Origin: Pseudideonella sakaiensis
GTDB taxonomy: Bacteria > Pseudomonadota > Gammaproteobacteria > Burkholderiales > Burkholderiaceae_C
DNA: 64,000 nucleotides
Assembly: GCF_001293525.1 (NCBI RefSeq)
Contig: NZ_BBYR01000042.1
Location: 17,642-81,641 of the forward strand
Direction of reading: 5' to 3'
Below the pieces are notes generated by a model. The model ran no database searches. It was not told where the DNA came from and was given only the letters and a program-made list of their open reading frames with translations. The translations under genes and the position numbers were made by a program. Below are positions 35,342-43,547 of the stretch, piece by piece (within the stretch, counting starts at the first letter, position 1; every line of letters starts with the position of its first letter).

Positions 35342-35965
35342 ATGTCCCAGTACTTCGAGGTCCACCCGGACAACCCACAGCCGCGGCTGCTCAAGCAGGC
35401 CGCGCAGATCCTGCACGGCGGCGGGATTGCCGCGGTGCCGACCGATTCGAGCTACGCGCTCGTCTGCCACCTCGACGACAAGGCCGCCGCCGAACAGCTG
35501 CGGCGCATCCGCGGCGTCGACGACAAGCACCACCTCACGCTGCTGTGCCGCGACCTCAGCGAGCTGGCCAGCTACGCCCGCGTCGACAACCGCCAGTACC
35601 GCTGGCTGAAGGCGTCCACGCCCGGCCCCTACACCTTCATCCTCGAGGCCACGCGCGAAGTGCCGCGGCGCGTCTCGCACCCGTCGCGTCGCACCATCGG
35701 CCTGCGCGTGCCCGACCACCGCGTCACGCAGGAGCTGCTCGCCATCCTCGGCCAGCCGCTGCTGGCGACCACGCTGATTCCGCCGGACGGCGGCGAGCCG
35801 CTGAACGACCCGCAGGAGATCCGCGAGCGCTACGAGAAGCTGGTGCAGGCGGTGGTCGACGCGGGCGCCTGCCCGATGCAGCCGACCACCGTGATCGACC
35901 TCGGCAGCGACCCGCCGCAGCTGCTGCGGCAGGGCCGCGGCGACGCGAGCCGCTTCGGGCTCTGA
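35342..35965 (+). CDS. yciO: YciO/Sua5/YrdC-domain protein (L-threonylcarbamoyladenylate synthase-like)
   Basis: A 207-residue protein of the YrdC superfamily. AAQILHGGGIAAVPTDSSYALVCHLDDKAAAEQLRRIRGVDDKHHLTLLCRDLSELASYA contains the P-T-D-[ST]-x-Y and K-x-x-x-L-x-(L/C) nucleotide-site motifs in modified form, followed by PGPYTFILEATREVPRR and RRTIGLRVPDHRV. The HH in place of the usual R/K-P after DDK, and the length, fit the YciO subgroup rather than TsaC. E. coli YciO shows weak threonylcarbamoyl-AMP activity; its true role is unclear. It starts at ATG 35342, directly after a -10-like box. Confidence 0.88.
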   Translation: MSQYFEVHPDNPQPRLLKQAAQILHGGGIAAVPTDSSYALVCHLDDKAAAEQLRRIRGVDDKHHLTLLCRDLSELASYARVDNRQYRWLKASTPGPYTFILEATREVPRRVSHPSRRTIGLRVPDHRVTQELLAILGQPLLATTLIPPDGGEPLNDPQEIRERYEKLVQAVVDAGACPMQPTTVIDLGSDPPQLLRQGRGDASRFGL

Positions 35966-36018
35966 GCGCCCCGGGCCCGGGGCTGGGCCCGGCCCGGCCC
36001 GGCCCGGCCCGCGCTCGC

Positions 36019-36372
36019 TCAGGCCACCGCGGCCGTCACGACGATCTCGACCTTCCACTCCGGCTTCGCGAGCGCCGCCTGCACCGTGGCGCGCGGCGGC
36101 GTCTGCCCCGGCACCACCCAGGCCTCCCACACCGCGTTCATCGCGGCGAAGTCCGCCAGGTCGGCCAGGAAGATCTGGGCGCGCAGGATGCGCGACTTGT
36201 CGCTGCCCGTCTCGGCGAGCAGCCGGTCGATCGCGGCCAGCACCTGCGCGGTCTGGCCGGCGATGTCCTGGCTGCCGTCCTCGGCCACCTGGCCGGCCAG
36301 GTAGACGACGCCGGCATGCACGGCCGCCTCGGACATCCGGGGGCCGACGTGGAAACGCTGAAGGGAAGTCAT
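36019..36372 (-). CDS. RidA family (YjgF/YER057c/UK114) protein
   Basis: A 117-residue protein of the Rid family, trimeric enzymes that hydrolyse reactive enamines/imines in RidA itself; other subgroups lack this activity. It contains [64 protein letters not shown] and ends with [26 protein letters not shown]. The Arg of the catalytic RATVxA segment is present. The start ATG overlaps the plsY stop (ATGA), so the two are one operon on the minus strand. Confidence 0.9.
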   Translation of the reverse strand: MTSLQRFHVGPRMSEAAVHAGVVYLAGQVAEDGSQDIAGQTAQVLAAIDRLLAETGSDKSRILRAQIFLADLADFAAMNAVWEAWVVPGQTPPRATVQAALAKPEWKVEIVVTAAVA

Positions 36373-37028
36373 CGGGTGCGTGAACGGGGGGAAGGGGAGG
36401 GGGCGCCGGGCCGCGCGGCCTTCTGGCCGATGCGGCTCTCGGTGCCCTTGAGCAGCTTCTCGATGTTGCCGGCGTGGCGCCAGATCAGCAGCAGGCCCAT
36501 CGCGCCGACCGCCAGCGCCGTCGGGCCCAGGCCCCAGATCAGCAGCTGGTAGAAGGGCGCGAACACCGCCGCGACCAGCGCGGCCAGCGACGAGTAGCGG
36601 AAGAACACGGCGATGATCAGCCAGGTGGCCAGCGTCGCGAGGCCCAGCCAGGGGTTCAGCGCCAGGATCGCGCCGGCCGCGGTGGCCACGCCCTTGCCGC
36701 CCTGGAAGCGGAAGAACACCGGCCACAGGTGGCCGAGGAAGGCCGCGAGGCCGGCCGCCGCCGCGGTCGCTTCGCCCAGGCCGTGGGCGCCGCCGAACTG
36801 CTGCACCAGCAGCACCGGCACGGCGCCCTTCAGCGCATCGAACAGCAGCGTCAGCACCGCGGCGAGCTTGTTGCCGGAGCGCAGCACGTTGGTCGCGCCG
36901 GGGTTGCCGGAGCCGTAGCTGCGCGGGTCCGACAGGCCCATCAGCCGGCTCACGATGACGGCGAAGGACAGCGAGCCGAGCAGGTAGCTCGCGAGCACGA
37001 CGGCGAGCGGGAGGAGGGCGGTCGTCAC
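36369..37028 (-). CDS. plsY: Glycerol-3-phosphate acyltransferase PlsY
   Basis: A 219-residue inner-membrane enzyme that transfers acyl groups from acyl-phosphate to glycerol-3-phosphate, the first step of phospholipid synthesis. Motifs are [38 protein letters not shown] (motif 1), [21 protein letters not shown] (motif 2, with the GGKG loop) and [18 protein letters not shown] plus [19 protein letters not shown] (motif 3). Five or more membrane segments are visible. GTG start; TACACT lies 7 bases upstream, suggesting a leaderless transcript. A Pro/Ser/Arg tail of about 15 residues is added at the C-terminus. Confidence 0.95.
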   Translation of the reverse strand: MTTALLPLAVVLASYLLGSLSFAVIVSRLMGLSDPRSYGSGNPGATNVLRSGNKLAAVLTLLFDALKGAVPVLLVQQFGGAHGLGEATAAAAGLAAFLGHLWPVFFRFQGGKGVATAAGAILALNPWLGLATLATWLIIAVFFRYSSLAALVAAVFAPFYQLLIWGLGPTALAVGAMGLLLIWRHAGNIEKLLKGTESRIGQKAARPGAPSPSPRSRTR

Positions 37029-37035
37029 GGCGGCG

Positions 37036-37041
37036 AGTGTA
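37036..37041 (-). promoter_or_regulatory. -10 box of plsY, predicted leaderless
   Basis: On the minus strand TACACT is followed by 7 bases and the GTG start of plsY. No ribosome site is visible. This is one of the recurring close -10/start pairs. Confidence 0.4.
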
Positions 37042-37058
37042 GCGAGGCGGGCCGGCCC

Positions 37059-37553
37059 TCAGCCCTCGAGCGCGCAGTGCACCGCCCGCGCGCCGAGCCG
37101 CTCCACCAGCACCTGCGGCGCCAGCCCCACCAGGTAGCCGCGCTGCCCGCCGTTGATCAGGATGCGCGGCAGCGCCAGCACGCTCGCCTCGACGTAGACC
37201 GGCATCGCCTTGCGGGTGCCGAAGGGCGAGGTGCCGCCGACCAGGTAGCCGCTGTGCCGCTGCGCGACCTCGGGCTTGCACGGCTCGACGCTCTTGCAGC
37301 CAATCTCGCGCGCCAGCGCCTTGGTGCTGACCTGGCGGTCGCCGTGCATCAGCACGATCAGCGGCTGCGCCTTCTCGTCCTGCATCACCAGCGTCTTCAC
37401 GACCTCGTGCTCGGGCACGCCGAGCTGGCGCGCGCTCTCGGCGGTGCCGCCGTGGTCGACGTAGTCGTAGGGGTGCTCGGTGAACACGACCCCGGCCGCG
37501 CGCAGGGCCTGCGTCGCGGGGGTCTGGCTGACGTGACGGTCCTTCCTGGCCAT
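37059..37553 (-). CDS. ybaK: YbaK/EbsC-type Cys-tRNA(Pro) deacylase
   Basis: A 164-residue cytoplasmic trans-editing protein that removes Cys wrongly attached to tRNA(Pro). YbaK signatures are ALRAAGVVFTEHPYDYVDHG near the N-terminus, HEVVKTLVMQDEKAQPLIVLMHGDRQVSTKALAREIGCKSVE with the key Lys in VVKTL, and GYLVGGTSPFGTRKAMPVYVE in the second half. Length is typical. CACAAT precedes the ATG by 6 bases on the minus strand, again suggesting a leaderless mRNA. It lies between the acyl-CoA synthetase gene and plsY, same strand. Confidence 0.93.
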   Translation of the reverse strand: MARKDRHVSQTPATQALRAAGVVFTEHPYDYVDHGGTAESARQLGVPEHEVVKTLVMQDEKAQPLIVLMHGDRQVSTKALAREIGCKSVEPCKPEVAQRHSGYLVGGTSPFGTRKAMPVYVEASVLALPRILINGGQRGYLVGLAPQVLVERLGARAVHCALEG

Positions 37554-37559
37554 CGGCGG

Positions 37560-37565
37560 ATTGTG
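37560..37565 (-). promoter_or_regulatory. -10 box of ybaK, predicted leaderless
   Basis: Minus-strand CACAAT, six bases (CCGCCG), then ATG. There is no Shine-Dalgarno sequence in the gap. Confidence 0.45.
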
Positions 37566-37583
37566 CCGTGCCGGGCCGCGGCC

Positions 37584-39347
37584 TCAGCCGCCCGCGGCCG
37601 CGGCCGCGCGCGCCCGCGCCTCCTCCTGCAGCCGCAGCACGCGGCGCTGCACCTTGCCGGTGGTGGTCATCGGCAGCGCGTCGATGAACTCGATCTCCTT
37701 CGGGTACTCGTAGGGCGCGAGGCGGCCGCGCACGTGCTGCTGCAGCGCGTCGACGAGCGCGGCGTCGCCCACGTGGCCCGGCGCCAGCACCACGTAGGCC
37801 TTGACCACCGCGCCGCGCGCGGCGTCCGGCTTGGGCACCACGGCGGCGTTCGCGACGGCCGGGTGCTTGACGAGGCAGTTCTCGATCTCGCCGGGCCCGA
37901 TGCGGTAGCCCGCGGCCTTGAAGACGTCGTCGCTGCGGCCCTGGTACCAGAGGTAGCCGTCGGCGTCCATGGTCGCGGTGTCGCCGGTGCGGCACCAGCT
38001 GTCCGCCGGGTCGCCGGTGAACTTGGCGCGGGTGGCGGCCTCGTTCTTCCAGTAGCCGAGGAAGAAGATCGGGTCCGGGTCGCCGTGCACGTCGCGGCGG
38101 TGCAGCGCCACGTCGCCCGGCACGCCCGGCGGGCAGACCCGGCCCGCGTCGTCGATCACCGCGATGCGGTGGCCCGGGTAGGCGCGGCCCATGCTGCCGG
38201 GCCGCGCCGGCCAGCCGGCGCCCGCGCCGCGCCGCCCGTTCATCGCGCAGTTGCCGACCAGGTAGTTGATCTCGGTCTGCCCGAACATCTCGTTGACGGT
38301 CACGCCGAGCTGCTGCTCGCAGTAGGCGAAGACCGCGTCGCCGACGGCCTCGCCGGCGCTCATGATCGCCTCCAGCGCGAGCGGCGGCAGGCCGGCGGTG
38401 TCCGGCACCGCCTTCATCATCGCCTTCAGCGCGGTCGGGAACAGGAAGCTGTGCGTGACGCGGTGGCGCGCCATCAGCGCGAAGGCCTTCACCGGGTCGA
38501 AGCGCCCCTGCACGGCGACGATGGTGTGGCCGAAGTAGAGCGTGGGCAGCAGCGCGTCCATCAGGCCGCCGGTCCAGGCCCAGTCGGCGGGCGACCAGAA
38601 CACCACCGGCGCGGCGCCGGCCGGCCGGCGGCCGGTGGCCGGGTCGGTGCCGAACCAGTTCTGGCTGCAGACGAAGCCGCTGAGGTTGCCGATCAGCGCG
38701 CGGTGCGGGATCAGCGCCCCCTTCGGCGGGCCGGTGGTGCCGCTGGTGTAGATCAGCACCGCGGCGTCGTCGGCCTGCACCGGGGCCGGGTCGAAGGGGC
38801 CGTCGCCGGCCTGGCCGAGCGCCTGCGTCCAGTCCAGGTCACCGCGGCCGGCAGCCGCGCCGACCGCGATCACCTGTGTCAGCGCAGCGCAGTCGGCGCG
38901 CGCGGCGAGCAGCGCGTCGACCGCGCTCTCGTCGACGATGGCCAGCCGCGCCTCGCCATGCTGCAGCCGGTAGGCCAGCGCTTCGGGGCCGAACAGCTGC
39001 GTCAGCGGCATCGCGATGGCGCCGAGCTGGTAGACGGCGACGTGGGCGATCGCGGTCTCGGGCCGCTGCGGCATCACGATGGCCACGCGGTCGCCGGCCT
39101 GCACGCCGAGGCGGCGCAGCGCGCGGCTCAGGCGGTCGGCCTCGCGCTGCAGCTCGGCGTAGCGCAGCGGCCGGACCTGGCCGTCCTCCGTCTCGTAGCG
39201 GATCGCGACGGCGTCCGGCGTCGACCGGGCCCAGCGGCCGCAGCAGGCCTCGGCGATGCCGAAATCGGGCGGCACCTGCCAGCGGAAGCCGGCGTGCAGC
39301 GCGGCGTGGTGGTCGTCGGCGTGGGCGGCCTGGCTTGGGCGAGTCAT
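37584..39347 (-). CDS. AMP-forming acyl-CoA synthetase (acetyl-/medium-chain type)
   Basis: A 587-residue adenylate-forming ligase that activates a carboxylic acid to its CoA thioester. P-loop YTSGTTGPPKG is at 200-210; further motifs are WSPADWAWTGGLMDALLPTLYFGHTIV, NEMFGQTEINYLVGNC (A5), WCRTGDTATMDADGYLWYQGRSDDVFKAAGYRIGPGEIE (A7-A8) and the catalytic Lys in TTTGKVQRRVLR near the end. The WSPADWAW block is shared with acetyl-/propionyl-CoA synthetase-like and MACS-type enzymes, so the chain length of the substrate is open. The ATG overlaps the stop of the GNAT gene (ATGA), so they are co-transcribed. Confidence 0.9.
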   Translation of the reverse strand: MTRPSQAAHADDHHAALHAGFRWQVPPDFGIAEACCGRWARSTPDAVAIRYETEDGQVRPLRYAELQREADRLSRALRRLGVQAGDRVAIVMPQRPETAIAHVAVYQLGAIAMPLTQLFGPEALAYRLQHGEARLAIVDESAVDALLAARADCAALTQVIAVGAAAGRGDLDWTQALGQAGDGPFDPAPVQADDAAVLIYTSGTTGPPKGALIPHRALIGNLSGFVCSQNWFGTDPATGRRPAGAAPVVFWSPADWAWTGGLMDALLPTLYFGHTIVAVQGRFDPVKAFALMARHRVTHSFLFPTALKAMMKAVPDTAGLPPLALEAIMSAGEAVGDAVFAYCEQQLGVTVNEMFGQTEINYLVGNCAMNGRRGAGAGWPARPGSMGRAYPGHRIAVIDDAGRVCPPGVPGDVALHRRDVHGDPDPIFFLGYWKNEAATRAKFTGDPADSWCRTGDTATMDADGYLWYQGRSDDVFKAAGYRIGPGEIENCLVKHPAVANAAVVPKPDAARGAVVKAYVVLAPGHVGDAALVDALQQHVRGRLAPYEYPKEIEFIDALPMTTTGKVQRRVLRLQEEARARAAAAAGG

Positions 39348-39886
39348 CGCGTGGTCCCCCCGGGGTCGGCCTCGGCCGCCGCGCCGGCGCCACCGCGGCC
39401 GAAGGCGGCCAGCGCCTCGCCGGTCACGCGGCAGATGCGCCAGTCCGGCAGCAGCGTCGCGCCCATGCGCTCGTAGAAGGCGATCGCCGACGTGTTCCAG
39501 TCGAGCACGCTCCACTCGAAGCGGCCGCAGCCGCGCGCCACCGCCAGCGCGCCGAGGTGCGCCAGCAGCGCCTTGCCGAGGCCGCGCCCGCGCTGCGCCG
39601 GCTGCACGTACAGGTCCTCGAGGTAGAGGCCGGGGCGGCCGAGGAAGGTCGAGAAGTTGGTGAAGAAGAGCGCGAAGCCGACCAGGCGACCGTCCTGCTC
39701 GGCCACGACCGCCTCCGCCGCGGGCCGCGGCCCGAACAGGTGGGTGGACAGCGCAGCCGGCGTGACCTGCAGCAGGTGGCTCAGGTGCTCGAAGTCGGCC
39801 AGCTCGGCGATCAGGCCGACCAGCGCCTCGGCGTCGCGCGGCTCGGCGGCACGCAGCGCCGGCAGGGGAGGAGGGGTCTCGGGCAT
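39344..39886 (-). CDS. GNAT family N-acetyltransferase (SSAT-like)
   Basis: A 180-residue acetyltransferase. The N-terminal RAAEPRDAEALVGLIAELADFEHL and the middle GFALFFTNFSTFLGRPGLYLEDLYVQPAQRGRGLGKALLAHL (acetyl-CoA loop QRGRGLGKALL) followed by GCGRFEWSVLDWNTSAIAFYERMGA closely follow the spermidine/diamine acetyltransferase (SSAT) pattern, including the W-N-x-x-[AS]-[IR]-x-F-Y motif. A polyamine or amino-acid analogue is a reasonable substrate guess. CACAAT lies 6 bases before the ATG. It is divergent from the alpha/beta hydrolase gene, 122 bases away. Confidence 0.9.
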   Translation of the reverse strand: MPETPPPLPALRAAEPRDAEALVGLIAELADFEHLSHLLQVTPAALSTHLFGPRPAAEAVVAEQDGRLVGFALFFTNFSTFLGRPGLYLEDLYVQPAQRGRGLGKALLAHLGALAVARGCGRFEWSVLDWNTSAIAFYERMGATLLPDWRICRVTGEALAAFGRGGAGAAAEADPGGTTR

Positions 39887-39892
39887 GCCGGC

Positions 39893-39898
39893 ATTGTG
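39893..39898 (-). promoter_or_regulatory. -10 box of the GNAT gene, predicted leaderless
   Basis: Minus-strand CACAAT, GCCGGC, then ATG at 39886. This is the same spacing as at ybaK and yciO. Confidence 0.45.
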
Positions 39899-39995
39899 GT
39901 GCGCGAGGCCGCTGGCCCGCGGCCTCGGCGGCGGCCCAGGCGGCGTCCACGGCTCGGGGCTTTCCCGAAGGGCGGCGCCCAGCCGCCGGCTGGCC

Positions 39996-40001
39996 TAGAG
40001 T
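39996..40001 (+). promoter_or_regulatory. -10 box of the alpha/beta hydrolase gene, predicted leaderless
   Basis: TAGAGT, seven bases, then ATG at 40009, with no ribosome site between. Its match to TATAAT is only fair. Confidence 0.35.
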
Positions 40002-40008
40002 CGGCGCC

Positions 40009-40983
40009 ATGACCACGCCTGACCCTGCGGCCGTGCCGCCGCCCTCCGATCCGCTGGCCCGCCGCCCGTCGCGCACCGAGCGCCTCATGGTGCGTGGCCT
40101 CGGCCTGCAACTGCGCCGCTGGGGCCCGCCCGGCCCGGGCACGCCCGAGCGGCCGCTGCTGGTGATGCTGCACGGCTGGATGGACGTCTCGGCGTCCTTC
40201 CAGTTCATGGTCGATGCCTTCGCGGCCGAGCGCCCGGTGCTGGCGCCTGACGCGCGCGGCTTCGGCGGCAGCGACGCCGGCGGCGCCGATGCCTACTGGT
40301 TCCCCGACTACCTCGGCGACCTCGACGGCCTGCTCGACGCGCTGGCGGCGCGCGGCGAGGTCGGCGAGCGCATCGACCTGCTCGGCCACAGCATGGGCGG
40401 CAACGTCGCCATGCTCTATGCCGGCGTGCGGCCCCAGCGCATCCGGCGGCTCGTCAACCTCGAGGGCTTCGGCCCGCCGTCGGACCCGCCGTCGGCGGTG
40501 CCCGGCCGCCTCGCGCGCTGGCTCGACGAGCTGCGCGCGCCGGTCGCGCTGCGCCGCTTCCCGTCGCGCGAGGCGGTGGCAGCGCAGCTGCGCCGCACCA
40601 ACCCGCGGCTGGCGCCGGCGCGTGCGGACTGGCTGGCCGGCCACTGGGCGCGCCAGGCGCCCGACGGCCGGTGGGACATCCTCGGCGACCCGCCCCACAA
40701 GCGCATCAACCCGACCCCGCACAGCGCCTCCGATGCGCTGGCCTGCTGGTCGGCCGTGCAGGCGCCGACGCTGTGGGTGGAGGGCGCCGAGTCGCCGCTG
40801 GCGCAGCGCGCCGATGGCCGGCTGCGCCGCGAGGACGTGGAGCAGCGGCTCGCGGCCGTGCCGCGCCTGCAGCGCCGCGTGCTGCCGGGGGCCGGCCACA
40901 TGCTGCACCACGACCAGCCGGAGGCGCTCGCGGCCGGGGTCGAGGCCTTCCTGGACGGGCCGGCGCCGGCGCTTCCGGCATGA
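40009..40983 (+). CDS. Alpha/beta-fold hydrolase
   Basis: A 324-residue cytoplasmic hydrolase. The oxyanion-hole motif HGWMD is in LLVMLHGWMDVSASFQFM, the nucleophile elbow is GHSMGG in IDLLGHSMGGNVAMLY, and the catalytic His is in PGAGHMLHHDQPEALA near the C-terminus. PDARGFGGSD is the conserved strand-4 loop. The ending HHDQPE is common in epoxide-hydrolase- and lipase-like members. The exact substrate cannot be told. The stop codon abuts the terminator of the opposite-strand symporter operon. Confidence 0.9.
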   Translation: MTTPDPAAVPPPSDPLARRPSRTERLMVRGLGLQLRRWGPPGPGTPERPLLVMLHGWMDVSASFQFMVDAFAAERPVLAPDARGFGGSDAGGADAYWFPDYLGDLDGLLDALAARGEVGERIDLLGHSMGGNVAMLYAGVRPQRIRRLVNLEGFGPPSDPPSAVPGRLARWLDELRAPVALRRFPSREAVAAQLRRTNPRLAPARADWLAGHWARQAPDGRWDILGDPPHKRINPTPHSASDALACWSAVQAPTLWVEGAESPLAQRADGRLRREDVEQRLAAVPRLQRRVLPGAGHMLHHDQPEALAAGVEAFLDGPAPALPA

Positions 40984-41013
40984 AAAAGGGGGCGGTGCCT
41001 GCGCACCGCCCCC
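40983..41013 (-). terminator. Intrinsic terminator of the symporter operon
   Basis: On the minus strand an 11-bp perfect stem (GGGGGCGGTGC / GCACCGCCCCC, loop of 4) is followed by TTTTT at 40987-40983. It lies 32 bases after the symporter stop codon. The T-run is the A-run that begins with the last base of the hydrolase stop codon on the plus strand. Confidence 0.85.
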
Positions 41014-41044
41014 CGGATGGCGATGGGCCCGCGGGCCCGGCCGC

Positions 41045-43165
41045 TCAGGCGGCCTTCAGGTTCGGGTAGCGCACGTGCTCGACCAGCGCCTGGGTCTCGG
41101 GCTTCGGCGGCGCGGTCAGCAGGCTCACGATGATGATCACCGCGAAGCCCACCGGCACGCCGAACAGGCCGGCCGAGATCGGCTGGATGCCCCACCACAG
41201 CTCGATCGGCGAGGTCACGCCGAACACGCCGCGCAGCCAGGGCTGGGTCGTCACCATGTAGTAGAAGGTGACGCCCAGGCCGCAGACCATGCCGAGCGAC
41301 GCGCCCCACTTGTTGGCGCGCTTCCAGAAGATCCCGAGCACCAGCGCCGGGAAGAAGGCGGCGGCGGCGAACGAGAACGCGGCGGAGACCAGGAACAGGA
41401 TGTCGGCCGGTTTCTGCAGCGCCACCAATGCGGCGAGCAGGGCCACCACCAGCAGCAGCGCCTTCGAGATCGCGACGCGGCGGCCGGTCGACGAGTTCGG
41501 GTCGATCATCTTGTAGTACAGGTCGTGCGACAGCGCGTTGGCGATCGTCAGCAGCAGGCCGTCCGCGGTGGACAGCGCCGCGGCCAGGCCGCCGGCGGCC
41601 ACCATGCCCGAGATCACGTAGGGCAGGCCCCCGATCTCCGGCGTGGCCAGCACGATGATGTCGCCGCCGATGCGCATCTCGCCGAGCTGGAAGATGCCGT
41701 CCTTGTTGACGTCGGCCACCGACAGCAGCGCCGGGTCGACGCGCGCCCAGTTGTCGATCCACGCGGGCAGCTTGTCGAAGGGCGTGCCCACCAGCACGTT
41801 GAAGACCTCGAACTTGACCAGCACCGCCAGTGCCGGCGCGGTGAAGTACAGCAGGAAGATGAAGAACAGCGACCAGCTGACCGACTCGCGCGCCTCACGC
41901 ACCGACGGCGTGGTGTAGTAGCGCATCAGGATGTGCGGCAGCGCGGCCGTGCCCACCATCAGGCAGAACACCAGCGCGAGGAAGTTGCGGCGGGATTCGT
42001 CGTAGGTCTTCTGCGCCTTCGCATCGCCATTCGGGTCGCCGGCGTACTGCTGGGCGTGCGCCGGCATGCCCGCCAGCGGCCGGCCGCGGGCCTCGTTGGC
42101 GGCCTTGGCGGCCGTCCAGGCCTTGCGGGCGTCGGCCTCCGTCTTCGGCAGCGCCTCGAGCGCCTTCTCGGCGGCCGTGACCTCGGCGGCCGGCGCGGCG
42201 GCGGCCTTCAGGTCGGCCAGCTTCTTCTCGGCGGCGGCGCGGTCGGCGGCCAGCGCGGCCGGCACGTCCTTCAGCTTGGCCTCGAAGTCCGCGGCGCGGG
42301 CCTTGAAGACGGCGATCACCTCCTGCTCCTTCGGGTCGGCCCGCAGCCGGTTCTCGGCCTCGGTGACCTTCTGCAGCTGGAAGCCGTAGATCGCCTGCGG
42401 CACCGGCACGCCGGTCTGCTTCACCGACAGCCAGACCACCGGGATCATGTAGGCGATGATCAGGATGATGTACTGCGCGACCTGGGTCCAGGTGACGGCG
42501 CGCATGCCGCCGAGGAAGGAGCAGACCAGGATGCCGCCCAGGCCGACGAAGATGCCGATCTCGAAGGCCAGGCCCGACAGTCGCGCGGTGATCAGGCCGA
42601 CGCCATAGATCTGCGCCACCACGTAGGTGAAGGAGCAGAGGATCGCCGCCAGGATGCCCAGCAGCCGCGGCAGGTTGCCCTCGTAGCGGGCGCCGAGGAA
42701 GTCGGGGATCGTGAACTGGCCGAACTTGCGCAGGTAGGGCGCGAGGAACAGCGCCACCAGGCAGTAGCCGCCGGTCCAGCCCATGATGAAGGCCAGGCCG
42801 CCGTAGCCGGACAGGTAGAGCGTGCCGGCCATGCCGATGAAGGACGCGGCCGACATCCAGTCGGCGCCGGTGGCCATGCCGTTGTACACGGCGGGCACGC
42901 GGCGGCCGGCCACGTAGTACTCGGCCGCGTCGGTGGTGCGGCTCATGATGCCGATGCCGGCATACAGCAGCACCGTGGCGGCCAGGAAGATGAAGCCGAT
43001 CCAGTTGCGCGGCAGCCCCATCTGCTCGAGGATGGCCAGCGCGACGATGAAGACGACGAAGCCCCCGACGTACCAGCCGTAGATCTTGTTCAGCTGGGCC
43101 TTGAAGGCGCGGTTCGCGGCGGCGTTGGAGACGCCGCTGTCTGCGGTTTCGAAGATGCCGGCCAT
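41045..43165 (-). CDS. Sodium:solute symporter, VC_2705 type (large subunit), with soluble coiled-coil insertion
   Basis: A 706-residue inner-membrane transporter with about 13 hydrophobic segments. SSS-family marks include YYVAGRRVPAVYNGMATGADWMSAASFIGMAG (80-114), the GGM(R)AVTWTQVAQY loop (219-232) and a C-terminal GGLAAALSTADGLLLTIANALSHDLYY with sodium-site Ser/Thr. Residues about 265-390 form a charged, Lys/Glu/Ala-rich stretch predicted as a coiled coil, lying between two membrane helices. The family takes up small organic acids such as acetate, often next to acetyl-CoA synthetase genes; substrate here is inferred only. The DUF4212 partner lies just upstream in the same operon. Confidence 0.92.
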   Translation of the reverse strand: MAGIFETADSGVSNAAANRAFKAQLNKIYGWYVGGFVVFIVALAILEQMGLPRNWIGFIFLAATVLLYAGIGIMSRTTDAAEYYVAGRRVPAVYNGMATGADWMSAASFIGMAGTLYLSGYGGLAFIMGWTGGYCLVALFLAPYLRKFGQFTIPDFLGARYEGNLPRLLGILAAILCSFTYVVAQIYGVGLITARLSGLAFEIGIFVGLGGILVCSFLGGMRAVTWTQVAQYIILIIAYMIPVVWLSVKQTGVPVPQAIYGFQLQKVTEAENRLRADPKEQEVIAVFKARAADFEAKLKDVPAALAADRAAAEKKLADLKAAAAPAAEVTAAEKALEALPKTEADARKAWTAAKAANEARGRPLAGMPAHAQQYAGDPNGDAKAQKTYDESRRNFLALVFCLMVGTAALPHILMRYYTTPSVREARESVSWSLFFIFLLYFTAPALAVLVKFEVFNVLVGTPFDKLPAWIDNWARVDPALLSVADVNKDGIFQLGEMRIGGDIIVLATPEIGGLPYVISGMVAAGGLAAALSTADGLLLTIANALSHDLYYKMIDPNSSTGRRVAISKALLLVVALLAALVALQKPADILFLVSAAFSFAAAAFFPALVLGIFWKRANKWGASLGMVCGLGVTFYYMVTTQPWLRGVFGVTSPIELWWGIQPISAGLFGVPVGFAVIIIVSLLTAPPKPETQALVEHVRYPNLKAA

Positions 43166-43166
43166 G

Positions 43167-43424
43167 TCATTCCTCCTCGGCGACGCCGTGTTCCAGGTCC
43201 AGCCGGTTCATGTAGCGGGCATAGAACCAGATGATCAGGCAGTACACGATCAGCGCGCCCTGGGAGGCGACCCAGAAGCTGAACGGCCAGCCAAAGAAGG
43301 TGAAGCTCAGGTCGCGCGCGAAGAACGCGACCACGAACGTCACGACGAACCAGATGGACAGAAGAATCGCGGAGATCCGCAGGTTCTTCGACCAGTACTG
43401 GCGGTGGTTCTCCGACAGTTGCAT
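43167..43424 (-). CDS. DUF4212 sodium/substrate symporter small subunit
   Basis: An 85-residue membrane protein with two hydrophobic helices: ILLSIWFVVTFVVAFFARDL and WPFSFWVASQGALIVYCLIIWFYARYMNRLD. The pattern Y-W-x-x-N-x-R-I, FFGWPFSFW-x-A-x-QG and Y-x-x-x-MN-x-LD is typical for DUF4212 proteins, which are almost always encoded directly before VC_2705-type symporters. GGAG stands about 6 bases before the ATG. One base separates it from the symporter gene, so both are made together. Confidence 0.93.
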   Translation of the reverse strand: MQLSENHRQYWSKNLRISAILLSIWFVVTFVVAFFARDLSFTFFGWPFSFWVASQGALIVYCLIIWFYARYMNRLDLEHGVAEEE

Positions 43425-43547
43425 CGATGGACTCCAAGGTGTTGTGGTGAGTGCCGCCGGCGGGCCCGCGGGCCCGCACCGTGTCCTCGGGGCGGCGGCG
43501 CCCCGTCCCGCTGCGGCGCCGGCCTCGCGGCGGCGCCGGATCCCGGT

